Assembly (NCBI GenBank): GCA_934090595.1
Contig: CAKOJO010000034.1
Coordinates: 1-12,048 of the forward strand
Direction of reading: 5' to 3'
DNA length: 12,048 bases
Source of the DNA: an uncultured Bacilli bacterium
Lineage (GTDB): Bacteria; Bacillota_I; Bacilli_A; RF39; UBA660
Shown here one piece after another: positions 1-6,639 of this stretch. The stretch's first letter is position 1. Each line of letters opens with the position of its first letter. The notes beneath the pieces were generated by a model, which searched no databases, was not told the DNA's origin, and worked only from the letters and a program-made list of their open reading frames with translations. A program made the translations under genes and the position numbers.

Positions 1-108
1 AGTTTATATGTCTTTTATTTTATAAAAAAGTGTATATAATGCTTTACACATTACACACACTAAAAATTATACAACCATAATATAATATATAACTTAATAT
101 ATTTATTA

Positions 109-138
109 TTGCTTTTTTTTCTTTTTTTATTGTATAAT
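109..138 (+). promoter_or_regulatory. Putative sigma-A promoter of tex
   Basis: A perfect -10 box TATAAT lies at 133-138 and a -35-like TTGCTT at 109-114, 18 bases apart. The spacer is mostly oligo-T (T8, C, T7 at 113-128). Transcription would begin near 145, right at the GGAGG ribosome binding site (145-149), giving a leader of only about 13 nucleotides. The match is by eye and the -35 box is imperfect. The rest of the 1-157 region holds other AT-rich -10-like strings (TATAAT at 35-40 and 81-86), a tandem TTACACA pair at 44-57 and an all-AT inverted repeat at 84-103; none has clear support as a functional site. Confidence 0.6.
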
Positions 139-157
139 CTTTTCGGAGGTTAATGAT

Positions 158-2290
158 ATGAATGATTTAATTATAAATGAAATGAGTAATGATTTAGGTA
201 TTAGTGTTTCTAGGGTTCGTAATGTTTTATCTTTGCTTAGTGATGGGAATACTATACCTTTTATAGCTAGATATCGTAAAGAGGTTACTGGTAATATGAA
301 TGAGGATGATATTAAGAAGATTAATGATGTTTATATGTACCAAGTTAATTTAATGAAGAGGAAAGAGGATGTTATTCGTCTTATTGATGAGAAGGGTATG
401 ATGAATGATGATCTTAAGAGAAAGATTCTTTCATGTTCTAAGCTTGTTGATATTGAGGATATTTATTTACCATATAAAGAGAGGAAAAAGACTAAGGCAA
501 GTGATGCTATTGCTAATGGTTTAGAGGGTCTAGCTAAGATGATTTTGTCTTTTCCTATTAATAGTAGTTTAGAGGATCTTGTTAATAATTATAAGTGTAA
601 AGTGTCATCTTATGATGAGAAACTTACTGGAGCAGGTTATATAATTTCTGAGTATATTAGTGTTAATAGTTATTATCGTAAGTATATTAGGAATTATTTA
701 TATAGAAATAGTGTTATTAGTTCTAGTAAAAAGAAAAATAGTGTTGATGATGGTCTTGTTTATGAAATGTATTATGATTATAGTGAGTCTATTTCTAAGA
801 TTAAGCCTCATCGTATTCTTGCTCTTAATCGTGGAGAAAAGGAAGGTATTCTTAGTGTTAGTATAGATAGTTTAAAGGATAATGTTTTGTCTTATCTTAA
901 TGATAAGGTTATAAAGAATAAGTCTTCTTTTGTTTGTTCTTTTGTTTTATCCTGTATACAGGATAGTTATAAAAGACTTATATTTCCTGGTATTGAGCGT
1001 GAAATAAGGAGTGAACTTACTGATAGGGCTAGTGTTAGTGCGATCGATAATTTTTCTAGTAATTTAAAGAATTTACTTATGACTCCGCCGATGAAGGGTA
1101 TTAATGTTTTAGGATTTGATCCTGCTTTTCGTACTGGTTGTAAGCTTGCTGTTTTGGATAAGACTGGAAAGGTTTTGGATATTAGTGTTATTTATCCTCA
1201 TGAGCCTAAGTGTTTGTATGAAGAGAGTAAAAGAACAGTTCTTTCTTTGATTGATAAGTATAATATTAATGTTGTTGCTATTGGAAATGGTACAGCATCT
1301 CGTGAGAGTGAAGCTTTTATAGTGGATGTTTTAAAGAGTAGTAATAGTGATTGTAAGTATATTATTGTAAATGAGGCGGGTGCTTCTGTTTATTCTGCGA
1401 GTAGTCTTGCTAAAAGTGAGTTTCCTAATCTTGATGTTTCAGAACGTAGTGCTATTTCAATAGGAAGAAGGCTTCAAGATCCATTGTCTGAGCTTGTTAA
1501 GATTGATCCTAAGAGTATTGGGGTTGGTTTGTATCAACATGATGTTAAGCAAAAGGAACTTAGTGAAGCTCTTGATTTTACTGTTTCTAGTGTAGTGAAT
1601 GCTGTAGGAGTTAATGCTAATACTTGTAGCTCTTCGATTCTTTCTTATGTTTCTGGTCTTAATAAAAAGAGTATTTCTTGTATACTTGATGAGAGAAATA
1701 GGCTTGGTAAGTTTAAGAATAGAAATGATTTAAAGAAGATTAAGGGTATTAGTGATAAGGTTTATGAACAAGCTATTGGATTTATTAGAATTAATGATGG
1801 GGATAATCCTCTTGATAGGACTAATATACATCCTGAGAGTTATGATGTTGTTTATAAGTTACTTGATGTTTTAGGACTTAGTATTTCTGATATAGGAAAA
1901 GAGTCTTTTAATAGTATTTTAGATAGTGTTGATACTTCTAAAATAGATTTTGTTGATAAGTATACTTTACTTGATATAATAGATAATTTAAAGAAGCCTC
2001 TTCTTGATCCTAGAGATGAACTTGTTAAACCGATTTTGAAGAATGATATTTTAAAGATTGATGATCTTAGTGTTGGAATGAAGCTTCAAGGTACTGTTAG
2101 GAATGTAGTGGACTTTGGTTGTTTTGTTGATATTGGTCTTAAGAATGATGGATTAATTCATATATCACAACTTAGTGATGGTTATATTAAGCATCCTAGT
2201 GATGTGGTTAGTGTTGGAGATATAATTGATTGTTATGTTTTAGAGGTATTTAAGGATAAGAACAAGGTTGCTCTTACTTTGAAGAAGTAA
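158..2290 (+). CDS. tex: Tex-family RNA-binding transcription accessory protein
   Basis: This 710-residue cytoplasmic protein is a full-length Tex homologue, a family that binds nucleic acid and is linked to transcription and RNA metabolism. The Tex N-terminal helical region runs to about residue 200 and includes the family string IPFIARYRKEVTG (33-45). A YqgF/RNase H-like domain starts near 315 (VLGFDPAFRTGCKLAVLD) and includes IGNGTASRES (375-384). Highly conserved Tex motifs follow: VNEAGASVYSAS (404-415), GRRLQDPLSELVKIDPKSIGVG (436-457, beginning GRRLQDPL) and YQHDV (459-463). A helix-hairpin-helix region spans about 475-550 and an S1 RNA-binding domain about 638-710. The protein ends directly after S1, without the longer tail of some homologues; the length is normal for Gram-positives. 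The ATG start is fixed by GGAGGT at 145-150. The stop TAA is at 2288-2290. Lysine is coded mainly by AAG, unlike the next gene. Confidence 0.96.
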   Translation: MNDLIINEMSNDLGISVSRVRNVLSLLSDGNTIPFIARYRKEVTGNMNEDDIKKINDVYMYQVNLMKRKEDVIRLIDEKGMMNDDLKRKILSCSKLVDIEDIYLPYKERKKTKASDAIANGLEGLAKMILSFPINSSLEDLVNNYKCKVSSYDEKLTGAGYIISEYISVNSYYRKYIRNYLYRNSVISSSKKKNSVDDGLVYEMYYDYSESISKIKPHRILALNRGEKEGILSVSIDSLKDNVLSYLNDKVIKNKSSFVCSFVLSCIQDSYKRLIFPGIEREIRSELTDRASVSAIDNFSSNLKNLLMTPPMKGINVLGFDPAFRTGCKLAVLDKTGKVLDISVIYPHEPKCLYEESKRTVLSLIDKYNINVVAIGNGTASRESEAFIVDVLKSSNSDCKYIIVNEAGASVYSASSLAKSEFPNLDVSERSAISIGRRLQDPLSELVKIDPKSIGVGLYQHDVKQKELSEALDFTVSSVVNAVGVNANTCSSSILSYVSGLNKKSISCILDERNRLGKFKNRNDLKKIKGISDKVYEQAIGFIRINDGDNPLDRTNIHPESYDVVYKLLDVLGLSISDIGKESFNSILDSVDTSKIDFVDKYTLLDIIDNLKKPLLDPRDELVKPILKNDILKIDDLSVGMKLQGTVRNVVDFGCFVDIGLKNDGLIHISQLSDGYIKHPSDVVSVGDIIDCYVLEVFKDKNKVALTLKK

Positions 2291-2299
2291 TGTTTTTAG

Positions 2300-2333
2300 T
2301 GAACGATTTTCCTTATTTTTCAAAAATTGTTCA
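2300..2333. repeat. Inverted repeat over the ATPase promoter
   Basis: An 11-base arm at 2300-2310 (TGAACGATTTT) pairs with 2323-2333 (AAAATTGTTCA) with one G-T wobble, around a 12-base loop. It begins ten bases after the tex stop and its right arm abuts the -10 box of the next gene (2335-2340). It is not followed by a T-run, so it is a poor intrinsic terminator. It could be an operator for a dimeric repressor of the ATPase gene, or a weak 3' hairpin of the tex message. The symmetry is seen directly; the role is inferred. Confidence 0.55.
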
Positions 2334-2340
2334 GTATAAT
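2313..2340 (+). promoter_or_regulatory. Putative promoter of the AAA_14 ATPase gene
   Basis: A perfect TATAAT at 2335-2340 lies seven bases before the GGAGGG ribosome binding site. The best -35 candidate, TTATTT at 2313-2318, is weak (16-base spacer), and there is no TGn extension. Initiation near 2347 would give a leader of about 12 nucleotides, like that of tex. A weak -35 combined with an overlapping inverted repeat would suit an activated or repressed promoter. Confidence 0.45.
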
Positions 2341-2346
2341 TATATT

Positions 2347-2352
2347 GGAGGG
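2347..2352 (+). promoter_or_regulatory. Ribosome binding site that sets the ATPase start
   Basis: GGAGGG at 2347-2352 lies six bases before ATG 2359. An earlier in-frame ATG at 2290, overlapping the tex stop as TAATG, would add 23 residues but has no purine-rich site of its own, and the added stretch would be read through the promoter and inverted repeat. Family members commonly begin close to an MIKR-type sequence, which supports 2359. Confidence 0.7.
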
Positions 2353-2358
2353 ATAACT

Positions 2359-3543
2359 ATGATAAAACGTGAACATTATATTGAAGATATACGTGGTTTT
2401 TATGATTCTGATTTGATAAAGATAATTACTGGTATACGTAGATGTGGTAAATCAATTATTCTAGAGCAAATTAGAGATGAATTGAAAGAAAAGACTGATA
2501 ATATTATTTATTTGAATTTTGAAGATGAAAGTATTCTTACTAACATATCTTCTTGTGATGAATTATTAGAATATGTTGATTCTAATAGAAAAGATGGTTT
2601 ATGTTATGTTTTTCTTGATGAAATACAAGAGGTTACTGATTGGGCTAAGGCTTGTAAAACTCTTAGATTGCATAATATTTCTTTATTTATAACTGGTTCT
2701 AATTCAAAGATTCTTTCTAAGGAGTTTACTAATGAGTTTAGTGGTCGCTATGTTTCTTTTAGAATAAGACCATTTGTTTATAAAGAGATACTTGAATATT
2801 GTGAAAGTAGTAATATATCTTATAGTATTTCTGATTATCTTGTTTGGGGTGGTTTTCCTAAACAATTAGATTTTTCTAGATTGGAAGATAAGAAAAGATA
2901 TTTGGATGAAATATATAATTCTATTGTTTATAAAGATCTTATAGTTAGATTTAGTATTAAAAATGTAGAATTGTTTAAAAAAATTACTAATTATGTTTTA
3001 AGATCTAATTCTAGAATATTTTCTGGTAGGTCTATTGAAAAGTATTTAAAGGATGAAAAGGTTAAAGGTTCTATTAATACTATTGTTAAATATGTTGATT
3101 ATTTAGAACAAGCATATATTATAGATAAAGTTAAAACTTATTCTAATTCTACTAAAAAGGAATTGTCTTATTATTATAAAGTGTATGATTCTGATGTTTC
3201 TTTTAATTCTATTTTATGTATGGATAATAGGTTTGATATTAGTCATAATTTAGAAAATATAGTTTATAATGAATTATTATATATGGGATATGTTGTTAAT
3301 GTTTTCTCTATTGATGGAAAAAAAATAGATTTTGTTGCTTTTAAAGATAATAAAAAATATTATATTCAAGTTGCTTATTCTGTAGCGGATGATAAAACTT
3401 ATGATAGAGAGTTTAGAGTTTTCAATAATTTAGATAATAGTTGTAAGAAAATACTTATTACTAATGATGATATAGATTATTCTACTAGTGTTGTTGAACA
3501 CATTAAGTTTAAAGATTTTTTATTAATGAATTCTTTGGATTAG
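2359..3543 (+). CDS. AAA_14 / DUF4143 family ATPase
   Basis: This 394-residue protein has the layout of the AAA_14 plus DUF4143 family of stand-alone bacterial and archaeal ATPases, whose biological function is poorly defined. Visible motifs are Walker A GIRRCGKS (25-32), Walker B YVFLDEIQ (83-90), a sensor-like ITGSNS (111-116) followed by the family's SGR (128-130), and a middle winged-helix-like region. The C-terminal domain carries NELLYMGY (304-311), KIDFVAF (322-328) and YIQVAY (335-340), an E...D...QVA pattern resembling a PD-(D/E)XK nuclease fold; whether it cleaves DNA cannot be said. No membrane segment or signal peptide is seen. It has its own promoter and terminator, so it appears to be a monocistronic unit. 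Lysine codons favour AAA, unlike tex, which together with the accessory nature of the family hints at separate acquisition. The stop is TAG. An alternative start at 2290 is less likely. Confidence 0.9.
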   Translation: MIKREHYIEDIRGFYDSDLIKIITGIRRCGKSIILEQIRDELKEKTDNIIYLNFEDESILTNISSCDELLEYVDSNRKDGLCYVFLDEIQEVTDWAKACKTLRLHNISLFITGSNSKILSKEFTNEFSGRYVSFRIRPFVYKEILEYCESSNISYSISDYLVWGGFPKQLDFSRLEDKKRYLDEIYNSIVYKDLIVRFSIKNVELFKKITNYVLRSNSRIFSGRSIEKYLKDEKVKGSINTIVKYVDYLEQAYIIDKVKTYSNSTKKELSYYYKVYDSDVSFNSILCMDNRFDISHNLENIVYNELLYMGYVVNVFSIDGKKIDFVAFKDNKKYYIQVAYSVADDKTYDREFRVFNNLDNSCKKILITNDDIDYSTSVVEHIKFKDFLLMNSLD

Positions 3544-3550
3544 TTTTTGT

Positions 3551-3577
3551 ACCTGCCTTTATGGTGGGTTTTATTTT
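3551..3577 (+). terminator. Intrinsic terminator after the ATPase gene
   Basis: A seven-base-pair stem, ACCTGCC (3551-3557) with GGTGGGT (3563-3569, two G-T wobbles), encloses a TTTAT loop. It is followed by the U-rich run TTTTATTTT ending at 3577. It lies seven bases after the TAG stop. Confidence 0.8.
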
Positions 3578-3654
3578 GGAAAAATGTGTAAAAATAGTCG
3601 TAAAATGTATGGAAAAATGTGAGAAATTGCTATTGAAATGGCCGGAAAAATGTG
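3578..3654. repeat. Three 11-mers GGAAAAATGTG at exact 33-base spacing
   Basis: Identical copies of GGAAAAATGTG lie at 3578-3588, 3611-3621 and 3644-3654, each starting 33 bases after the last. Between the 11-mers, units 1 and 2 agree at about half of the remaining positions, so this is either an eroded 33-base tandem repeat or a set of phased binding sites. A weaker relative (GAAAAAT) lies at 3674-3680. The array sits between the terminator and the promoter of the membrane protein/leuS operon, about 90 bases upstream of its -35 box. Confidence 0.75.
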
Positions 3655-3742
3655 ATTAATACATTATTTTGGTGAAAAATATAGCTATAAAAAAGAATGA
3701 AATGTTTAATATTTAGAAGTTTGTAATGGTTTTATTTTACTA

Positions 3743-3772
3743 TTGTTAAAAGTACTTATTTAGTGTTATAAT
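3743..3772 (+). promoter_or_regulatory. Extended -10 promoter of the membrane protein-leuS operon
   Basis: TTGTTA at 3743-3748 and a perfect TATAAT at 3767-3772 are 18 bases apart, with a TGT extension (3764-3766) just before the -10. Transcription would start near 3779, leaving about 25 nucleotides before ATG 3804 with GGAGG at 3792-3796. This is too short for a T-box leader. Confidence 0.75.
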
Positions 3773-3803
3773 AGGTTTAGTTTAGTTATATGGAGGTTTT
3801 TAT

Positions 3804-4160
3804 ATGAGGTATGTGTGTTTATTTATTATAACTTTTGTACTTGTTATATTTTATTATTATTTAATAGAGTTAAGAAAAGTTAAAAAAATTACTAAGAGAG
3901 GTTTGCCTGTTGAATTAAAGTTATTTTTAAATATGTATAATGTAAATACTAAGAAAGAGTCTTATAATAGTATTATGAAAAAGCTTATTGTTATAATTGC
4001 TTGTGATACTGGTATTATGTTGCTTATTACTGAGTTGTTTTCATCTATTATAGTTAAAATAGCAGTTGCTATTCCTTGTGTGTTGTTTCTTTTAATTATA
4101 AGTTACAAATTATTAGGATTTTATTATAAAAAGAAGGGATTGATTAAGAATGAATCATAG
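3804..4160 (+). CDS. Small three-helix membrane protein of unknown function
   Basis: I do not recognise this 118-residue protein. It has a hydrophobic N-terminal segment (about 4-21), a basic cytoplasmic-looking stretch (22-60) and two further hydrophobic segments (about 61-77 and 81-105), ending in a short Lys-rich tail. The stretch LPVELKLFLNMY (34-45), flanked by basic residues, is the only part that looks like a conserved soluble motif. No catalytic residues can be named. The start is supported by GGAGG at 3792-3796 and the promoter just upstream. Its last 11 bases overlap the start of leuS, so the two genes should be cotranscribed and possibly translationally coupled; that pairing says little about function. 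Stop TAG at 4158-4160. Confidence 0.8.
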   Translation: MRYVCLFIITFVLVIFYYYLIELRKVKKITKRGLPVELKLFLNMYNVNTKKESYNSIMKKLIVIIACDTGIMLLITELFSSIIVKIAVAIPCVLFLLIISYKLLGFYYKKKGLIKNES

Positions 4161-6540
4161 TGAAATAGAAAAAAAATGGAGAAAGTATTGGGAAGATAAT
4201 GATACTTTTAAGACTGATGTATGGGATTTTTCTAAGCCTAAGTTTTATGCGCTTGATATGTTTCCGTATCCATCAGGAGTAGGTCTTCATGCAGGGCATC
4301 CTGAGGGGTATACTGCGACTGATATTGTTTCTCGTATGAAGAGAATGCAAGGTTATAATGTTTTACATCCAATGGGGTTTGATTCTTTTGGGTTACCTGC
4401 TGAACAGTTTGCTATTAAGACTGGGAAGAATCCTAATGGGTTTACTGATACTAATATAAAGACTTTTGTGGAACAGTTGAAATCTTTAGGTTTTTCTTTT
4501 GACTGGAGTAAGTGTGTGTCTACTCATGATCCTAAGTTTTATAAATGGACTCAATGGATATTTAAAAGAATGTATGAGGATGGTCTTGCTAAGTATGTGG
4601 ATATGCCTGTTAATTGGTGTGAAGAGCTTGGTACTGTTCTTGCTAATGATGAAGTTATTGATGGTAAGAGTGAAAGAGGAGGGTATCCTGTTGTTAGAAA
4701 GAATATGAAACAATGGGTTATTGATATGCCTTCTTATGCTGAAAAGTTACTTAATGGACTTGATGAGGTTGATTGGCCTAGTTCTACTAAAGAAATGCAA
4801 AGAAATTGGATAGGTAAGAGTGTTGGTGCTTTGGTAGATTTTAAAGTTAGTGATAGTGATTATAAGTTTACTGTTTTTACTACTAGATGTGATACTTTAT
4901 ATGGTGCTACTTATTGTGTTCTTGCTCCTGAACATGAGCTTGTTGATAAGATTGTTACAGATGAATGTAGAGATAGTGTTGATGCTTATAAGAAGGAATG
5001 CTCTTTGAAGTCTGAACTTGAAAGAACTGAGTTAAATAAGGATAAGACTGGTGTATTTACTGGTAGTTATGCTATTAATCCTGTTAATAATAAATTAATA
5101 CCTATTTGGATAAGTGATTATGTTTTAGTAACTTATGGTACTGGTGCAATTATGGCTGTTCCTGCTCATGATGAAAGGGATTATGAGTTTGCTAAGAAGT
5201 TTGGTATTGATATTATTCCTGTTATTAAGGGAGGAGATATTAGTACTGGTGCTTATACAGGAGATGGAGTACATATTAATTCAGGATTTTTGGATGGTCT
5301 TAATAAAGAGGATGCAATTAATAAGATGATTTCTTATTTAGAAAGTAAGAGTCTTGGATGTAAAAAAGTTAATTATCGTTTGAGAAACTGGATTTTTGCA
5401 CGTCAAAGGTATTGGGGTGAACCTATTCCTATTGTTCATTTTGAAGATGGAACTAGTTGTGCTTTAAAGGATGATGAACTTCCTTTAGTGTTACCAGAAT
5501 TAGAAGATTATAAGGCTAAGAATGGTAAGGCTCCACTTGATTCTGCTTCTTCTTGGGTTAATATAGTTTATGATGGTAAGAAGGCTAAGAGAGAGACTTC
5601 TACTATGCCGGGATCTGCTGGTTCTAGTTGGTATTTCTTAAGATATATTGATTCTGATAATGATGATTGTTTTGCTAACTTTGAGCTTCTTAAGCATTGG
5701 ATGCCTGTTGATCTTTATGTTGGAGGACCAGAACATGCTGTTGGGCATTTACTTTATTCTAGGATGTGGAATAATTATTTGTATGATAAGGGACTTGTTC
5801 CTGTAAAAGAACCATTTAAGAAGTTAGTTCATCAAGGTATGATTTTGGGAGAAAATGGTATTAAGATGGGTAAGAGATATCCAGAATATGCAATTAATCC
5901 TAATGATATAGTAAGAGAGTATGGTGCTGATACTTTGCGTCTTTATGAAATGTTTATGGGACCTTTAGAAGCTGATAAGCCATGGAGTAGTACTGGTGTT
6001 ATTGGTGCTAGAAAGTTTATTGAAAGGGTTTATCGTTTATATACTGAAAGTGATAAAATTAAGGATATAGATAATTCTAATTTGGATAGAGTATATAATG
6101 AGACTGTTAAGAAGGTTACTAATGATTATGAAACTCTTAATTTTAATACCGCGATTAGTCAAATGATGATATTTATTAATGCTGTTTATAAGGAAGATGT
6201 TTTTCCTAGAAAATATGCTTTAGAATTTATTAAGTTGTTTAATCCAGTGTGTCCTTATGTTACTGAAGAATTATGGAGTTTAATGGGTCATGATAAGAGT
6301 ATTGCATATGAGGCATGGCCTAGTTATAATGAAGATTTGCTTGTTGATTCATTTAAGAAGATTGCTGTTCAAGTAAATGGTAAAGTAAGAGGAGAAATTA
6401 CTGTGTCTTTAGATTTAGATGAAGATGCTATAAAGGAAATGGCTCTTAATGATGAAAATGTAAAAAGACATATTGATAATAAAGAAATAGTTAAGGTTAT
6501 TGTTATAAAAAATAGAATAGTCAATATTGTAGTAAGATAA
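4150..6540 (+). CDS. leuS: Leucyl-tRNA synthetase
   Basis: This 796-residue enzyme charges tRNA-Leu with leucine in the cytoplasm and is near the usual bacterial length of about 800. The Rossmann catalytic core begins with FYALDMFPYPSG (32-43) and the HIGH motif as HAGH (47-50, in LHAGHPEGYTATD). The CP1 editing domain is intact: FTTRCDTLYGAT (243-254) and GTGAIMAVPAHDERD (330-344, with the conserved Asp 341). The catalytic core resumes at RQRYWGEPIPI (418-428). The second signature is KMGKR (572-576) rather than KMSKS; the two lysines are kept and the downstream INPNDIVREYGADTLRLYEMF is typical. An anticodon-binding helical domain (from about 640) and C-terminal domain (about 735-796) follow. 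The TTR-Pro-Asp of many LeuS proteins is TTRCD here. It overlaps the upstream membrane gene by 11 bases, with an AGAAGGG ribosome site near 4132-4138. Stop TAA. Confidence 0.97.
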   Translation: MNHSEIEKKWRKYWEDNDTFKTDVWDFSKPKFYALDMFPYPSGVGLHAGHPEGYTATDIVSRMKRMQGYNVLHPMGFDSFGLPAEQFAIKTGKNPNGFTDTNIKTFVEQLKSLGFSFDWSKCVSTHDPKFYKWTQWIFKRMYEDGLAKYVDMPVNWCEELGTVLANDEVIDGKSERGGYPVVRKNMKQWVIDMPSYAEKLLNGLDEVDWPSSTKEMQRNWIGKSVGALVDFKVSDSDYKFTVFTTRCDTLYGATYCVLAPEHELVDKIVTDECRDSVDAYKKECSLKSELERTELNKDKTGVFTGSYAINPVNNKLIPIWISDYVLVTYGTGAIMAVPAHDERDYEFAKKFGIDIIPVIKGGDISTGAYTGDGVHINSGFLDGLNKEDAINKMISYLESKSLGCKKVNYRLRNWIFARQRYWGEPIPIVHFEDGTSCALKDDELPLVLPELEDYKAKNGKAPLDSASSWVNIVYDGKKAKRETSTMPGSAGSSWYFLRYIDSDNDDCFANFELLKHWMPVDLYVGGPEHAVGHLLYSRMWNNYLYDKGLVPVKEPFKKLVHQGMILGENGIKMGKRYPEYAINPNDIVREYGADTLRLYEMFMGPLEADKPWSSTGVIGARKFIERVYRLYTESDKIKDIDNSNLDRVYNETVKKVTNDYETLNFNTAISQMMIFINAVYKEDVFPRKYALEFIKLFNPVCPYVTEELWSLMGHDKSIAYEAWPSYNEDLLVDSFKKIAVQVNGKVRGEITVSLDLDEDAIKEMALNDENVKRHIDNKEIVKVIVIKNRIVNIVVR

Positions 6541-6564
6541 AGTTTTAAGACTTTGTCTTTTTTT
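6534..6564 (+). terminator. Intrinsic terminator overlapping the leuS stop codon
   Basis: A nine-base-pair stem, AAGATAAAG (6534-6542) with CTTTGTCTT (6551-6559, one T-G wobble), encloses an eight-base loop and runs into seven T residues (6558-6564). The left arm includes the leuS stop TAA (6538-6540). Confidence 0.75.
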
Positions 6565-6565
6565 C

Positions 6566-6594
6566 TTGTTTTGAATTATTAAATGTGGTATCAT
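6566..6594 (+). promoter_or_regulatory. Putative promoter of the surface protein gene
   Basis: TTGTTT (6566-6571) and TATCAT (6589-6594) are 17 bases apart, with a TGG extension before the -10. The context AAATGTGGTATCAT resembles AAATGTGATACTAT upstream of the thioredoxin-like gene (9355-9368). Transcription would start near 6601, giving a leader of roughly 39 nucleotides. It begins immediately after the leuS terminator. An alternative -35/-10 pair is TTGAAT (6571-6576) with TATATG (6594-6599). Confidence 0.5.
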
Positions 6595-6627
6595 ATATGT
6601 TAGATAATAATATTGATTGTAACGATA

Positions 6628-6631
6628 GAGG
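6628..6631 (+). promoter_or_regulatory. Ribosome binding site that sets the surface protein start
   Basis: GAGG at 6628-6631 lies eight bases before ATG 6640. An in-frame TTG at 6613 would add nine residues but is preceded only by AT-rich sequence without a ribosome site, so ATG 6640 is preferred. Confidence 0.7.
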
Positions 6632-6639
6632 ATGATATT

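Noticed and set aside
44..57. Tandem TTACACA pair as a regulator-binding site
   Set aside because: Two seven-base copies in AT-rich DNA with no link to a promoter element are too weak to call.
2290..2358. An ATG overlapping the tex stop as the ATPase start
   Set aside because: It lacks its own ribosome site, would run through the promoter and inverted repeat, and GGAGGG marks ATG 2359.
4486..5329. Open frames inside leuS in other frames on both strands
   Set aside because: They lie entirely inside a well-conserved leuS coding region and have hydrophobic or low-complexity translations typical of shadow frames.
6613..6639. A TTG start adding nine residues to the surface protein
   Set aside because: No ribosome site precedes it, while GAGG lies at a good distance from ATG 6640 and the shorter form gives a normal signal peptide start.
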